In this document: piece after piece, positions 8,299 through 16,731 of the stretch
Layout: every line of letters begins with the position of its first letter
How positions within the stretch are numbered: the first letter of the stretch is position 1
From: Novosphingobium sp. ERN07
GTDB taxonomy: Bacteria > Pseudomonadota > Alphaproteobacteria > Sphingomonadales > Sphingomonadaceae
Length of the DNA stretch: 64,000 bases
Direction: 5' to 3'
Assembly (NCBI RefSeq): GCF_012641335.1
Contig: NZ_JABAID010000001.1
Location: 434,001-498,000 of the forward strand
The notes under the pieces: generated by a model
The model's input: the letters and a program-made list of their open reading frames with translations, nothing else
What the model was told of the DNA's origin: nothing
Database searches by the model: none
Made by a program: the position numbers and the translations under genes

Positions 8299-9294
8299 AT
8301 GTCCGAGCCGCTTTATGACGTGATTGCCATCGGCAATGCGATTGTCGACGTGATGGCCCCTTGTGAAGATGCCGAAATCGAAACGCTGGGCTTGGCAAAG
8401 GGCGGCATGACGCTGGTCGATACCGCGCGGGCGCAGGAGCTTTATGACGCGATGGGGCCGGCGCGCGAGATTTCGGGCGGCTCTGCGGCGAACACGCTGG
8501 CAGGGCTTGCCGCGCTGGGCGGGCGTTGCGCGTTCATCGGGCAGGTGGCGGACGATCAGCTGGGCGAGGTTTTTGCGCATGATATCCGGGCTGGCGGCAT
8601 TGCCTATGACACGGTGGTGCGTGCAGACGAGCCGCCGACGGCACGCTGCCTGATCTTCGTGACGCCCGATGGCCAGCGCACGATGAACACGTTTCTGGGC
8701 GCATCGCAGTTCCTGCCCGCCGAAGCGCTGGACGAGAGCCAGATCGCAGCTGCGGGGATCCTCTATCTCGAAGGCTATCTGTGGGATCCCGAAGAGCCGC
8801 GTAAGGCCATGCGCCGCGCGATTGCCGCCGCTCGCAATGCCGGGCGCAAGGTGGCGTTCACGCTTTCGGACGCATTCGTGATTTCGCGCCACGGCGATGA
8901 TTTCCGCGCGCTGATCGAAGATGGCCAGATCGACATCCTGTTTGCCAACGAACACGAACTGGCGGCGCTGACCGGTGTGGAAGATTTCCAGACCGGTATC
9001 GAACAGCTTGCCGCGAAGGTGTCAACCGTGGTGGTCACGCGCAGCGAAAACGGCGCGCACGCGATCAGCAATGGCGAACATGCGCATGTGCCTGCAGAGT
9101 CGATTGCCAAGGTGGTGGACACCACCGGCGCGGGCGATCTGTTCGCCGCCGGTTTCCTGTTCGGCTATGCCCGGAACAAGCCGCTGGCCACCTGCCTGAC
9201 GCTGGGCGCGATCTGCGCGGCTGAAGTGATCTCGCACTATGGCGCACGGCCTGAAGCCGACCTCAAGGAACTGGTGGCCGCGCGGCTGGGCTGA
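8299..9294 (+). CDS. PfkB family carbohydrate kinase, adenosine kinase-like
   Basis: A 331-residue ribokinase-fold kinase. The N-terminal substrate-site signature is SGGSAANTLAGLAALGG at about residues 57-73. The C-terminal ATP/catalytic signature is DTTGAGDLFAAGFLFG, with the catalytic base Asp in GAGD. The EGYLWDPEEPRKAM and FANEHELAALTG segments resemble the bacterial adenosine kinase branch of PfkB, so salvage of adenosine to AMP is the best guess; a sugar substrate cannot be excluded. It abuts the stop codon of the converging flotillin gene (TGA then TCA with no gap). Confidence 0.85.
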   Translation: MSEPLYDVIAIGNAIVDVMAPCEDAEIETLGLAKGGMTLVDTARAQELYDAMGPAREISGGSAANTLAGLAALGGRCAFIGQVADDQLGEVFAHDIRAGGIAYDTVVRADEPPTARCLIFVTPDGQRTMNTFLGASQFLPAEALDESQIAAAGILYLEGYLWDPEEPRKAMRRAIAAARNAGRKVAFTLSDAFVISRHGDDFRALIEDGQIDILFANEHELAALTGVEDFQTGIEQLAAKVSTVVVTRSENGAHAISNGEHAHVPAESIAKVVDTTGAGDLFAAGFLFGYARNKPLATCLTLGAICAAEVISHYGARPEADLKELVAARLG

Positions 9295-10929
9295 TCATTC
9301 GGGCGGTTCGACCGTGGGGGCGGCCTTCACCAATCCTTCGAGCGAGCCGCCTTCAAGGCCCAGTTCCTTCATCAAGCCATCGATGATCGGGGCCTGGGCG
9401 CGGTAGCTCAGCGCGGCGGTGAGTGCATCGCTGGCGAGGTTGCCAGTAGTGGGTGCGGTCGCGTCGCCCGCACCGCCCGATGCGCGGGTGAGGCCATCGA
9501 CCTGCACGATCTTGATCGAATCGATGGCTTCCAGCGGCTTGGCGGATTCGCGCACCAGATCGGGCAGGACTTTCAGCAGTGCCATCTTGGTTTGCAGCGA
9601 AATCTGGTCTGACGAGAGCAGGTTGGCGGCTTCGTTGATCGCGCGCTGGCCTGCCGCTTCGACCTCGAAGCGGACGCGCGCGGCTTCGGCGCGGAGTTTT
9701 TCGGCTTCGGCTTCGCCTTCTGCTTCAAGTCGCACAGCTTCTGCACGGTTGGCGGCAGCGGCCTTTTCGGCTTCGGCTTCAACCTTGACGCGAATGGCGT
9801 CGCGCTCGGCGGCCTTCGCCGCTTCGATCAGTTCGATGCGCTTGCCACGTTCGGCCACTTCGGTTTCGCGCGAGGTTACGACCTGTTCCTCGGCGGCGGC
9901 AGCCTTGGCACGGGCTTCGTCGGCCTCGGCCTTGGCCTGGCTTTCCTCGCGGCTCTTGTTCTGGATCGCGATCTGCTGTTCCTGCTTGGCGATTTCGAGC
10001 GCCTGCTGCTGTGCGATGCGGGCTTCCTGCACGGCGCGGTCGGCCTGAATCTGCTGGCTGTCGACCAGCTTCTTCGCCTCGATCCGCGCGGCTTCAGCTT
10101 CCTGATTGCGCAGGGCCTGTTCGCGCGCCACTTCGGCAGCCTGTTCGGCGCGGCGCATCTCGATTTCGCGTTCCTGTTCGAGCCGGGCAAATTCATTGTC
10201 GCGTGCGATCTTCAGCGACTGCTGCTCGGCCTCAAGGTTCTTGGTCTCAATCTGGACGCGGGTGTCCTGCTCGATGTCGTTGCGGGCTTTTTTGCGCAGT
10301 TCGATCTGTTCGGTCAGCTTGGTAAGACCTTCGGCGTCGAAAGCGTTGTTGGCGTTGAAGTGTTCGATGCTGGTCTGGTCCAATCCGGTGAGCGAGACGG
10401 ATTCGAGTTCCAGCCCGTTCATCGCCAGATCATTCGACGAGACCTGCTGCACTTTCTGCACGAAATCGGCGCGCTGTTCGTGGAGCTGGTTCATCGTCAT
10501 GCCCGCCGCGACCGAGCGCAGGGCATCGACGAACTTGCCTTCGACGAGATCCTTCAGCGCTTCGGGTTGCATCGTGCGCATCCCCAGCGTCTGCGCGGCC
10601 ATTGCGATGGCACCGGCATCGGGGCGCACGCGCACGTAGAACTCGGCCTTCACGTCGATCCGCAGCCGGTCCAGCGTGATCAGCGCATCGGTGTTCTTGC
10701 GCTCAACCGCAAGGCGCACGGTGTTCATGTTCACCGGCATCGTTTCGTGCAGGACGGGCAGCACGAGCGCGCCGCCGTTGATCACCACCTTTTCGCCACC
10801 AAAGCCGGTGCGAACGAAGCCGACTTCCTTCGTGGCGCGACGGTAGAGGCGCGTCAGCGTGAAGGCGATCACCAGCAGCAGGGCAAGGCCGGTGCCAGCA
10901 TAGATGCCGATGGGAACAAGCTGGTTCAT
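9295..10929 (-). CDS. yqiK: flotillin family protein YqiK
   Basis: A 544-residue membrane-anchored SPFH/flotillin protein. One N-terminal TM helix (about residues 7-28) leads into an SPFH domain (VGFVRTGFGGEKVVINGGALVLPVLHE, about 37-63, through about 230). A long heptad-rich, Glu/Ala/Gln-rich coiled coil spans about 215-430, and a C-terminal oligomerisation region with repeated hydrophobic segments follows (SLQTKMALLKVLPDLVRE). Flotillins scaffold ordered membrane domains. It lies 50 bp downstream of yqiJ, the NfeD/OB-fold partner gene, and is expected to be co-transcribed with it. Confidence 0.92.
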   Translation of the reverse strand: MNQLVPIGIYAGTGLALLLVIAFTLTRLYRRATKEVGFVRTGFGGEKVVINGGALVLPVLHETMPVNMNTVRLAVERKNTDALITLDRLRIDVKAEFYVRVRPDAGAIAMAAQTLGMRTMQPEALKDLVEGKFVDALRSVAAGMTMNQLHEQRADFVQKVQQVSSNDLAMNGLELESVSLTGLDQTSIEHFNANNAFDAEGLTKLTEQIELRKKARNDIEQDTRVQIETKNLEAEQQSLKIARDNEFARLEQEREIEMRRAEQAAEVAREQALRNQEAEAARIEAKKLVDSQQIQADRAVQEARIAQQQALEIAKQEQQIAIQNKSREESQAKAEADEARAKAAAAEEQVVTSRETEVAERGKRIELIEAAKAAERDAIRVKVEAEAEKAAAANRAEAVRLEAEGEAEAEKLRAEAARVRFEVEAAGQRAINEAANLLSSDQISLQTKMALLKVLPDLVRESAKPLEAIDSIKIVQVDGLTRASGGAGDATAPTTGNLASDALTAALSYRAQAPIIDGLMKELGLEGGSLEGLVKAAPTVEPPE

Positions 10930-10979
10930 CGAAATATCTCCCGCCTTTTCAGCAGATGTGATGTGAATCTGAAGTCTAT

Positions 10980-11591
10980 TCAGGTGAGCCGAAGCGGGCC
11001 GTCCGCATCGATTGCGTAAAACAACTCACCCTCGCGACGGACAAGCAGCACTTGCGCACCTTCGCTCAGCGTAGCGCTGTCTTCATGTGGTTCGGCCATG
11101 ACAAAGTGCGTCTGGCCGTGCATGTCACGCACAGCGACACGCGCGGGATTGCCACGCATGGCCTTGCCGATCTGCACGATGCCCCGTTTGCCCACCAGTG
11201 CATCGACCGAGACGGCTGTTGTTTCGTCATGGGGCCAGATGCGACCAATAAGGCGGGTTATCGCGGTGTTGACCGGCCATGCGGCAATCAGTCCCATGCC
11301 GGTTGCGGCGCCGGGACCAAAGGGGCTGCCGAAAAACGCGGCGACAAGTTGCTGCAGCGACAGGCCGACCAGCGCGAACGTAGCGAGGAAGAACGACAGC
11401 CACACGATAAATGGCAGTGCGCCAATCCCGGTGACGCTGGCAAGCGCAGAGCCTGCGTCGATGTCTCCATCGCCACTATCGGCATCGCCAAGAAAGTCGG
11501 AAAGGCCCGTCACTTGCACTACGACCAGCAGTGCTAGCAGGGCGAGTGCGACGGCGAATGGCAGGTTTTCGGGGGCCAGTAGACCGCCCAT
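10980..11591 (-). CDS. yqiJ: YqiJ family inner-membrane/OB-fold protein
   Basis: A 203-residue protein with three N-terminal hydrophobic segments (about residues 10-28, 55-80 and 95-115). A C-terminal beta-rich OB-like domain follows (VGKRGIVQIGKAMRGNPARVAVRDMHGQTHFVMAEP). This is the NfeD-like YqiJ/DUF1449 layout, which habitually pairs with YqiK flotillins. An acidic Asp/Gly stretch (DADSGDGDIDAGS) sits in the first periplasmic loop. It precedes yqiK with a 50-bp gap. The function of the pair is linked to membrane integrity in enterobacteria; here that is by homology only. Confidence 0.85.
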   Translation of the reverse strand: MGGLLAPENLPFAVALALLALLVVVQVTGLSDFLGDADSGDGDIDAGSALASVTGIGALPFIVWLSFFLATFALVGLSLQQLVAAFFGSPFGPGAATGMGLIAAWPVNTAITRLIGRIWPHDETTAVSVDALVGKRGIVQIGKAMRGNPARVAVRDMHGQTHFVMAEPHEDSATLSEGAQVLLVRREGELFYAIDADGPLRLT

Positions 11592-11755
11592 GTCGATAGC
11601 TCCCCTGGTGTTGGACCCGGATCATGGCAAGGGGAGCTTGCGAGGCCAAGTGGAATCGGATGGCCAACGAGCGGATTTTGCGCCGGGGTGGAGAGGTCGT
11701 TCGGCTGACGCCGAATGCCAACCCCTGCGCCTACCGCCTGCAGGGTGTGTGTGCC

Positions 11756-12184
11756 TCAGGCCTGCTGGATATAGACCCGCATCGCGTCGGCTTCGGCTTC
11801 GATCTTGTCGAGGCGTTGCTTTACGAGGTCACCGATCGAGACGAAGGCGACCATGCGGTTGCCTTCGACCACGGGCAGGTGGCGGAAGCGGCGTTGAGTC
11901 ATCAGGGCGAGCGCTTCCATCACCGTGGTTTGCGGGGTGATGGTGACGACGGGCGCGGTCATCATGTCGCGCACTTTCATGTGCAGGGCGGCTTCGCCGT
12001 GCTTGTGCAGGCAGCGGATCATGTCGCGTTCGGAGAAGATCCCGGCGACGGCGCTGCTGCCGTCTTCCACGGGCAATGCGCCGATGCGGTGGCGGGCGAG
12101 CATGTCTATCGCGTCGGAGACTTGCGCGTCGGCAGAGACGCTCCACACTTCACCGCGGCCTGAAATGACTTGCGCAATCGTCAT
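11756..12184 (-). CDS. CBS domain-pair protein
   Basis: A 142-residue stand-alone Bateman module. The first CBS domain starts around WSVSADAQVSDAIDMLARHRIGALPV and the second around PVVTITPQTTVMEALALMTQRRFRHLPV. Such pairs bind adenosine nucleotides and act as energy or ionic sensors, usually in trans. The start at 12184 (MTIAQVI) is supported by GGAGGATGCC upstream; the frame continues further upstream without family similarity. Single gene; the 164 bp downstream (11592-11755) holds no gene that I can support. Confidence 0.88.
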   Translation of the reverse strand: MTIAQVISGRGEVWSVSADAQVSDAIDMLARHRIGALPVEDGSSAVAGIFSERDMIRCLHKHGEAALHMKVRDMMTAPVVTITPQTTVMEALALMTQRRFRHLPVVEGNRMVAFVSIGDLVKQRLDKIEAEADAMRVYIQQA

Positions 12185-12326
12185 GGCATCCTCCGTTGCT
12201 GAGCGGACCTTGCGCCTTTGGACGTCTTTGCGGGCCGCCTGATCTCCCATAGTGATCATGCCATCTTGGTGGCCATTGTCAAAGCCGTTGCAAACCCCAG
12301 ATGCGATGCGCAAAGGACCGAATCCG

Positions 12327-12620
12327 ATGACTGGCCGATCCCCCCTTGATGATCCCGAAAACGCACGCTTTGCATGGGGCCGCTACCGGGCGATCCTGAA
12401 AGGCATGGCGGCGTTCAGCACGGCGGTGGTCGTGGTGGTGCTGGCAGTGCTGTACTGGCAGGTCGGGCTGGTTTCGATCCACCTGTTCATAGCCACGGCG
12501 CTGGGCGTGTGGCTGACGATCATGCTGATGGCGGCGCTGATGGGGCTGGTTTTTCTGTCGAGCGGCACCGGCCACGATGAATCTATCGAGGACAGGCTGG
12601 GGGCTGAACGCGACCGTTGA
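12327..12620 (+). CDS. small two-TM membrane protein, conserved hypothetical
   Basis: A 97-residue protein with a short charged N terminus (MTGRSPLDDPENARFAWGRYR), two hydrophobic helices (about residues 29-48 and 54-80) and an acidic C-terminal tail. No catalytic motif is visible. The start at 12327 is preferred because AAAGGA precedes it at suitable spacing; an upstream in-frame ATG at 12306 is possible. It lies 31 bp before the ErpA-like gene on the same strand, so co-transcription is plausible. Confidence 0.65.
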   Translation: MTGRSPLDDPENARFAWGRYRAILKGMAAFSTAVVVVVLAVLYWQVGLVSIHLFIATALGVWLTIMLMAALMGLVFLSSGTGHDESIEDRLGAERDR

Positions 12621-12651
12621 GGTTTCGGCTTGCCGCCCCTATCTTGGGTGC

Positions 12652-12984
12652 ATGACCGAAGCTGCCGTATCCCTCGCCCCCAGCGCCGCCGCGCGCGTTG
12701 CCACGATTGCGCAAAAGCAGGGCAAGCCTGCGATCCTGCGACTTTCGGTAGAAGGCGGGGGGTGTTCGGGCTTTCAGTACAAGTTCGACCTGGCCGATGC
12801 ACCGGAAGAGGGCGACACGATTGCCGAGACGGACGGCGTGCGGCTGCTGGTGGACGAAGTGAGCCTTGGCCTGCTGGATGGCAGCGTGGTGGAATATGTC
12901 GAATCGCTGGGAGGCGCGGCGTTTCGGGTGACGAACCCGCAGGCGGCTTCGGGGTGTGGCTGCGGATCGAGCTTTGCGATCTGA
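12652..12984 (+). CDS. erpA: A-type iron-sulfur carrier protein (ErpA/IscA/HesB family)
   Basis: A 110-residue A-type carrier that receives and delivers Fe-S clusters. The three invariant cysteines are present: Cys38 in EGGGCSGFQY, and Cys102 and Cys104 in SGCGCGSSF. Length and spacing fit ErpA/IscA. The start at 12652 is the first ATG that aligns with the family; the longer open frame adds unrelated residues. Whether it is ErpA or another A-type carrier cannot be decided from sequence alone. Confidence 0.88.
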   Translation: MTEAAVSLAPSAAARVATIAQKQGKPAILRLSVEGGGCSGFQYKFDLADAPEEGDTIAETDGVRLLVDEVSLGLLDGSVVEYVESLGGAAFRVTNPQAASGCGCGSSFAI

Positions 12985-13022
12985 TCGAAAAGGTCGATGA
13001 TTTCTGAGGCATCTTTTTTGCC

Positions 13023-13110
13023 GTCACCCTGAACGTGTTTCAGGGGCCATCTCTCATCTCGGACTGCGGCTTGTTCGGCAAAATGGATCCTGAAACACGT
13101 TCAGGATGAC
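13023..13110. repeat. inverted pair of short interspersed repeats
   Basis: A 22-bp unit (13023-13044, containing CCTGAACGTGTTTCAGG) recurs in inverted orientation at 13089-13110 (CCTGAAACACGTTCAGG) with one mismatch. The pair can fold into a long hairpin with a 44-nt loop. It fills most of the gap between the ErpA-like gene and xthA. Each unit is itself a near palindrome, typical of extragenic repeat pairs. Confidence 0.7.
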
Positions 13111-13153
13111 GAAGAAGCTAGAGAGCGTCCATTGTGCAAAGAACGCGATAGGC

Positions 13154-13930
13154 ATGATCAAAGTCGCCAGCTTCAACATCAACGGGATCAAGGCGCGTTT
13201 GCCGCGTCTGCTGGAATGGCTGGAGGAAACGCGGCCTTCCGTGGCGTGCCTGCAGGAGATCAAGACGCAGGACGAAGGCTTTCCCGCCGCTGAGTTCGAG
13301 AAGATCGGCTATCACGCGATCTGGCACGGACAGAAGGGCTTTAACGGTGTGGCAATTCTTGCCGATGGCGAGAAGCCGGTTGAAGTGCAGCGCGGGCTGG
13401 CGGGCGAGCCGGAGGACGAGCATTCGCGCTATCTTGAAGCCGACGTTTTCGGGCTGCGGGTGGTGTGCATCTATCTGCCCAACGGCAATCCGCAGCCGGG
13501 ACCGAAGTTCGATTACAAGCTGCGCTGGATGGAGCGGCTGCGCACCCGGATGGCGCAGATCCGTGCCGAAGAAGTGCCCGCGCTGGTGATCGGGGATTAC
13601 AACGTGATCCCGGAAGACAAGGACACCTTTTCGGTCAAGGCGATGGCTGATGATGCGCTGATGCAGCCCGAATCGCGCGATGCCTATCGTCGGTTGCTCA
13701 ACGATGGGTGGACCGATGCGATTGACACGTTGAACCCGCAGGGCGGCGTCTGGACGTTCTGGGATTATCAGGCGGGCGCGTGGCAGCGCGATCATGGGTT
13801 CCGCATCGATCACGCGCTGCTTTCGCCCGAACTGGCGGACCGGATGGTGAGCGCGGGTGTGGACAAGACCTATCGCGGGCGGGAAAAGGCCAGCGATCAT
13901 GCGCCGGTTTGGGTAGAACTGCGCGGCTGA
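13154..13930 (+). CDS. xthA: exodeoxyribonuclease III
   Basis: A 258-residue AP endonuclease/3'-5' exonuclease of base excision repair. Conserved blocks are FNINGIKARL, LQEIKTQDEGFP (metal-binding Glu), GDYNVIPEDKD (catalytic Asp/Asn), FRIDHALLSPEL and the C-terminal SDHAPVWVEL (catalytic His). The start at 13154 aligns with family members; 16 extra codons upstream lie partly in the repeat. It stands alone; about 140 bp follow before the next small gene. Confidence 0.95.
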   Translation: MIKVASFNINGIKARLPRLLEWLEETRPSVACLQEIKTQDEGFPAAEFEKIGYHAIWHGQKGFNGVAILADGEKPVEVQRGLAGEPEDEHSRYLEADVFGLRVVCIYLPNGNPQPGPKFDYKLRWMERLRTRMAQIRAEEVPALVIGDYNVIPEDKDTFSVKAMADDALMQPESRDAYRRLLNDGWTDAIDTLNPQGGVWTFWDYQAGAWQRDHGFRIDHALLSPELADRMVSAGVDKTYRGREKASDHAPVWVELRG

Positions 13931-14068
13931 CGCCATTCGTCGCATGTCATGAACGTTTCGCAGAATCAGCGAAGCATGTGGCGCGGCCCTGTGCAGGGCG
14001 TCACCGAACATTAAGGCGAATCCGGCGATAGGTGGGATACGCAAAGATTGAGACACGAAAGCATTCCT

Positions 14069-14197
14069 ATGGGCCTGTTCAAGCCTGACTTTTTCCGTTC
14101 GATGGCCTTCGGGTTCCTGATGGGTGCTGCCGTGATGGCAGTGACGGCGGGGACGACTGCATTGGCCACGCCTGATACCGAACAGGTTTCCCGCTAA
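14069..14197 (+). CDS. small putative membrane/exported protein upstream of msrA
   Basis: A 42-codon frame encoding MGLFKPDFFRS followed by a hydrophobic helix (about residues 12-31) and a short polar tail ending TEQVSR. It stops 1 bp before the msrA start codon, the spacing expected of a coupled pair. No strong ribosome-binding site is visible, and I recognise no family. It could be a small membrane protein or a leader that couples translation into msrA. Confidence 0.45.
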   Translation: MGLFKPDFFRSMAFGFLMGAAVMAVTAGTTALATPDTEQVSR

Positions 14198-14198
14198 G

Positions 14199-14876
14199 AT
14201 GCGCCGCCCGGTCCTCTCGGCGCTTGCGGTGATGGGAATCGGGATGGCTGCGTTTCAGCAACCGGCACGGGCCGAGGGCACGATGGCTACGCCCGCCGCT
14301 GCGGTCGAAGCGCGCGAGGAACCGGGCAAAAAGATCGCCATTTTCGCAGGTGGGTGCTTTTGGGGAATCGAGGCGGTGTTCAGCCATCTGAAGGGCGTGA
14401 GCAGCGTGGTTTCCGGCTATCACGGCGGCGACAAGAAGACAGCGATTTACGACGTGGTGGGCAATGGCAATACCGGCCATGCCGAAGCGGTGCGGGTGAC
14501 CTATGACCCGGCGAAAATCCGGTATGACCAGTTGCTGCGGGTGTTCTTTGCAGTGGGCGCGAACCCCACGCAACTGAACTATCAGGGACCGGACCACGGC
14601 ACGCAGTATCGCAATGCGCTGGTGCCGATGAGCGTGGAACAGAAGCGCGTGGCGGCGGGGTATCTGGCGCAGTTGAAGCGGCTTGACCTGTGGAAGCAGC
14701 CCATCGTCACGGCGGTTGAACCGTACAAGGCGTTCTATCCGGCGGAAGGCTATCATCAGGACTTTGCCGCCAACAATCCCGATCACGGTTATATCCGGCG
14801 ATGGGATGCGCCCAAGGTGCGGGCGTTGAAGACGATGTTCCCCGATCTGTACAAGCCGATGTTCACGCGGAACTGA
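14199..14876 (+). CDS. msrA: exported peptide-methionine (S)-S-oxide reductase MsrA
   Basis: Reduces methionine-S-sulfoxide in proteins. The 225-residue precursor has a signal peptide (about residues 1-25, cleaved after ARA), so the enzyme probably acts in the periplasm. Catalytic Cys53 lies in AGGCFWGIEAVF; other family blocks are SGYHGG, YEVVGNGNTGHAEAV-like IYDVVGNGNTGHAEAVRVTYDP, and AEGYHQDF. No further cysteine is present, so it is a single-Cys type without the usual resolving cysteine and needs an external thiol. No msrB is adjacent. It follows a 42-codon frame with 1 bp between. Confidence 0.93.
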   Translation: MRRPVLSALAVMGIGMAAFQQPARAEGTMATPAAAVEAREEPGKKIAIFAGGCFWGIEAVFSHLKGVSSVVSGYHGGDKKTAIYDVVGNGNTGHAEAVRVTYDPAKIRYDQLLRVFFAVGANPTQLNYQGPDHGTQYRNALVPMSVEQKRVAAGYLAQLKRLDLWKQPIVTAVEPYKAFYPAEGYHQDFAANNPDHGYIRRWDAPKVRALKTMFPDLYKPMFTRN

Positions 14877-14912
14877 TTTGCGGTTCATGGCGTGGATGCC
14901 TATCTAGGGCGC

Positions 14913-15386
14913 ATGGCAACGCAGCATCATCACCATCGCGATCTGGAAGGCGAAACGCTGGTTTCGGCGGCGCGTGATGCGCTTATCGAAGCGGGCGAGC
15001 AGTGGACCGAGATGCGCGCGGACGTGTTCGAGGCGCTGGCCGGGTGTGAGAAACCTGCTTCTGCCTATGACATTGCCGAAAAGGTGGGCACCGCGCGGGG
15101 CAAGCGGGTGGCGGCCAATTCGGTCTATCGCATTCTTGACCTGTTCGTGCGCGCCAATCTGGCGCGGCGGGTGGAAAGCGCCAATGCCTATGTCGCCAAC
15201 AGCCATCCGGGGTGCAGGCACGACTGCATTTTCCTGATCTGCGATCTGTGCGGCAAGGCCGTGCACAGCGATGACGACAAGCTGACCGGGGCATTGCGGC
15301 TTGCGGCGCAGGCGGCTGGCTTCGCCGATGTGCGCCCGGTGGTGGAAATTCGCGGCCATTGCGCGGAGTGTGCTGCGGGCGACTAA
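14913..15386 (+). CDS. zur: Fur family regulator, Zur-like (zinc uptake repressor)
   Basis: A 157-residue Fur-fold repressor. The His-rich start (ATQHHHHRD) leads into a winged helix (residues about 20-90, with KPASAYDIAEK and AANSVYRILDLF). A metal domain follows with HPGCRHDCIFLICDLCGKAVH. The structural zinc site is two CxxC pairs (CDLC and CAEC), as in Zur and Fur. The low overall charge and CGK/HCAEC pattern favour Zur over Fur or PerR; the metal cannot be proven from sequence. A GTG seven codons upstream (14892) is an alternative start. No znu transporter is in the window. Confidence 0.82.
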   Translation: MATQHHHHRDLEGETLVSAARDALIEAGEQWTEMRADVFEALAGCEKPASAYDIAEKVGTARGKRVAANSVYRILDLFVRANLARRVESANAYVANSHPGCRHDCIFLICDLCGKAVHSDDDKLTGALRLAAQAAGFADVRPVVEIRGHCAECAAGD

Positions 15387-15423
15387 GCGCGGTAACGGTT
15401 TCGCGCCTTTGGGGGAGGGCAGC

Positions 15424-16689
15424 TTGCACGATCAGAAACACCTGCCCACACGCAAGCAGTTCGTGGCGGTCATTTCCGGCAATGCGCTGGAATTCTATGA
15501 TTTCCTCAGCTTCAGCTTCTTTGCGGTTAATGTATCGCGGGTGATGTTTCCTGCCGGAGCGCCCGGCAGTGCGCTGCTGTTGACGCTGATGACTGCGGGG
15601 GCGGGCTTTGGTGCGCGGCCTTTGGGCGCGATCCTGTTCGGGCTGCTGGGCGACCGGATCGGGCGACGGCCGACGATGCTGGCAACATTCGCGCTGATGG
15701 GCGTGAGCGCCATCGGGCTGGCGCTGACGCCAAGCTATGCCGCAATCGGGGTGTGGGCGCCGGTGCTGGTTGTGCTGTTCCGGCTGATGCAGGGGCTGGC
15801 AGCGGGCGGCGATGTGGGGCCGACGACGGCTTTTCTGGCCGAAAGTTCGCCGCCGGAAAAGCGCGGTATGCTGATCGCGTTGCAGCTTGTCGCCATGCGC
15901 ATCGGCGTGCTGGGCAGCGGCATGGTGGGTCTGATGCTGGCAAGCGTGCTGACTCCGGCGCAACTTGACGCTTTTGGCTGGCGCATCGCCTTTGCGATTG
16001 GTGCAGGCATCGTGCCGCTGGCCTTCATCCTGCGGCGGCGGCTGGACGAGACGCTGCATCTGCCCGAAAGTGGGCCAAACGTGGTGACCGAACTGGACGT
16101 GCGCGCCTATGCCGCTGCGCTGCTGGGCGTGTTCGGGTTCCTGCTGGCAGGGGCGACGGGTGATTTTCTGTTCGTCTATGCCGTGACCTTTCTGAAAATT
16201 CCGGTGACCAACGGCTATCTGTTGCAGATGGCGGCGGCGGCGACTCAGATCGTGGGGTTGCTGGCAGGCGGCTGGCTGGGGGACCGGATCGGGCGGCAGA
16301 AAGTGAACTTTGCGATGGCTGTGCTGGCGGCGCTCACCTCGCTGCCGCTGTTCCGCTGGGGCATCGCGGGCGGCACGCTGGGGCAGCTTGCGCTGGCGGC
16401 GGCGCTGCTTCTGTTGATGGCGACGGTTTCGGCGGCAGTGGCCTATGCCGCGTTTGTTGAGATAACGCCCAAGCGGCATCGCGCCGGGCTGGTCGGCATC
16501 GGCTATGGCGTGGTGGTGGCGCTGACGTTCGGGCTGACGCCGGTTCTGCTGACGCGATACATGGCGCGCAGCGGCGATCTTTCTGCGCCGGGTTATGCCT
16601 TTGTGGTCGCGGCGGTGCTGTTAGGTGTCTCGTCGGTGCTTCTCGGAAAACGCGCAGCCCCGACTTTGGGGAAGTCTTCGGCGCTATGA
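15424..16689 (+). CDS. MFS transporter, metabolite:H+ symporter (MHS) type
   Basis: A 421-residue, 12-TM major facilitator. The N-terminal SGNALEFYDFLSFSFFA segment and the loop motif GDRIGRRPTMLATF between TM2 and TM3 mark the MHS branch, whose members import citrate, dicarboxylates, betaine and similar solutes with protons. A second copy of the motif (GDRIGRQKVNF) begins the C-terminal half. The TTG at 15424 is the likely start: it follows GGGGGAGGG by a good distance, and the longer frame would run back into zur with no TM homology. The substrate is unknown. Confidence 0.88.
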   Translation: MHDQKHLPTRKQFVAVISGNALEFYDFLSFSFFAVNVSRVMFPAGAPGSALLLTLMTAGAGFGARPLGAILFGLLGDRIGRRPTMLATFALMGVSAIGLALTPSYAAIGVWAPVLVVLFRLMQGLAAGGDVGPTTAFLAESSPPEKRGMLIALQLVAMRIGVLGSGMVGLMLASVLTPAQLDAFGWRIAFAIGAGIVPLAFILRRRLDETLHLPESGPNVVTELDVRAYAAALLGVFGFLLAGATGDFLFVYAVTFLKIPVTNGYLLQMAAAATQIVGLLAGGWLGDRIGRQKVNFAMAVLAALTSLPLFRWGIAGGTLGQLALAAALLLLMATVSAAVAYAAFVEITPKRHRAGLVGIGYGVVVALTFGLTPVLLTRYMARSGDLSAPGYAFVVAAVLLGVSSVLLGKRAAPTLGKSSAL

Positions 16690-16731
16690 TCCTGTTCGAC
16701 AGTGCCCAAGCATAAGTGTAAGGGCGGTGGG

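Noticed and set aside
14983..16479. 498-codon minus-strand open frame
   Set aside because: Antisense to the Zur-like and MHS transporter genes; the peptide is Arg/His/Gln/Pro-rich low-complexity with no domain, an artefact of GC-rich codon use.
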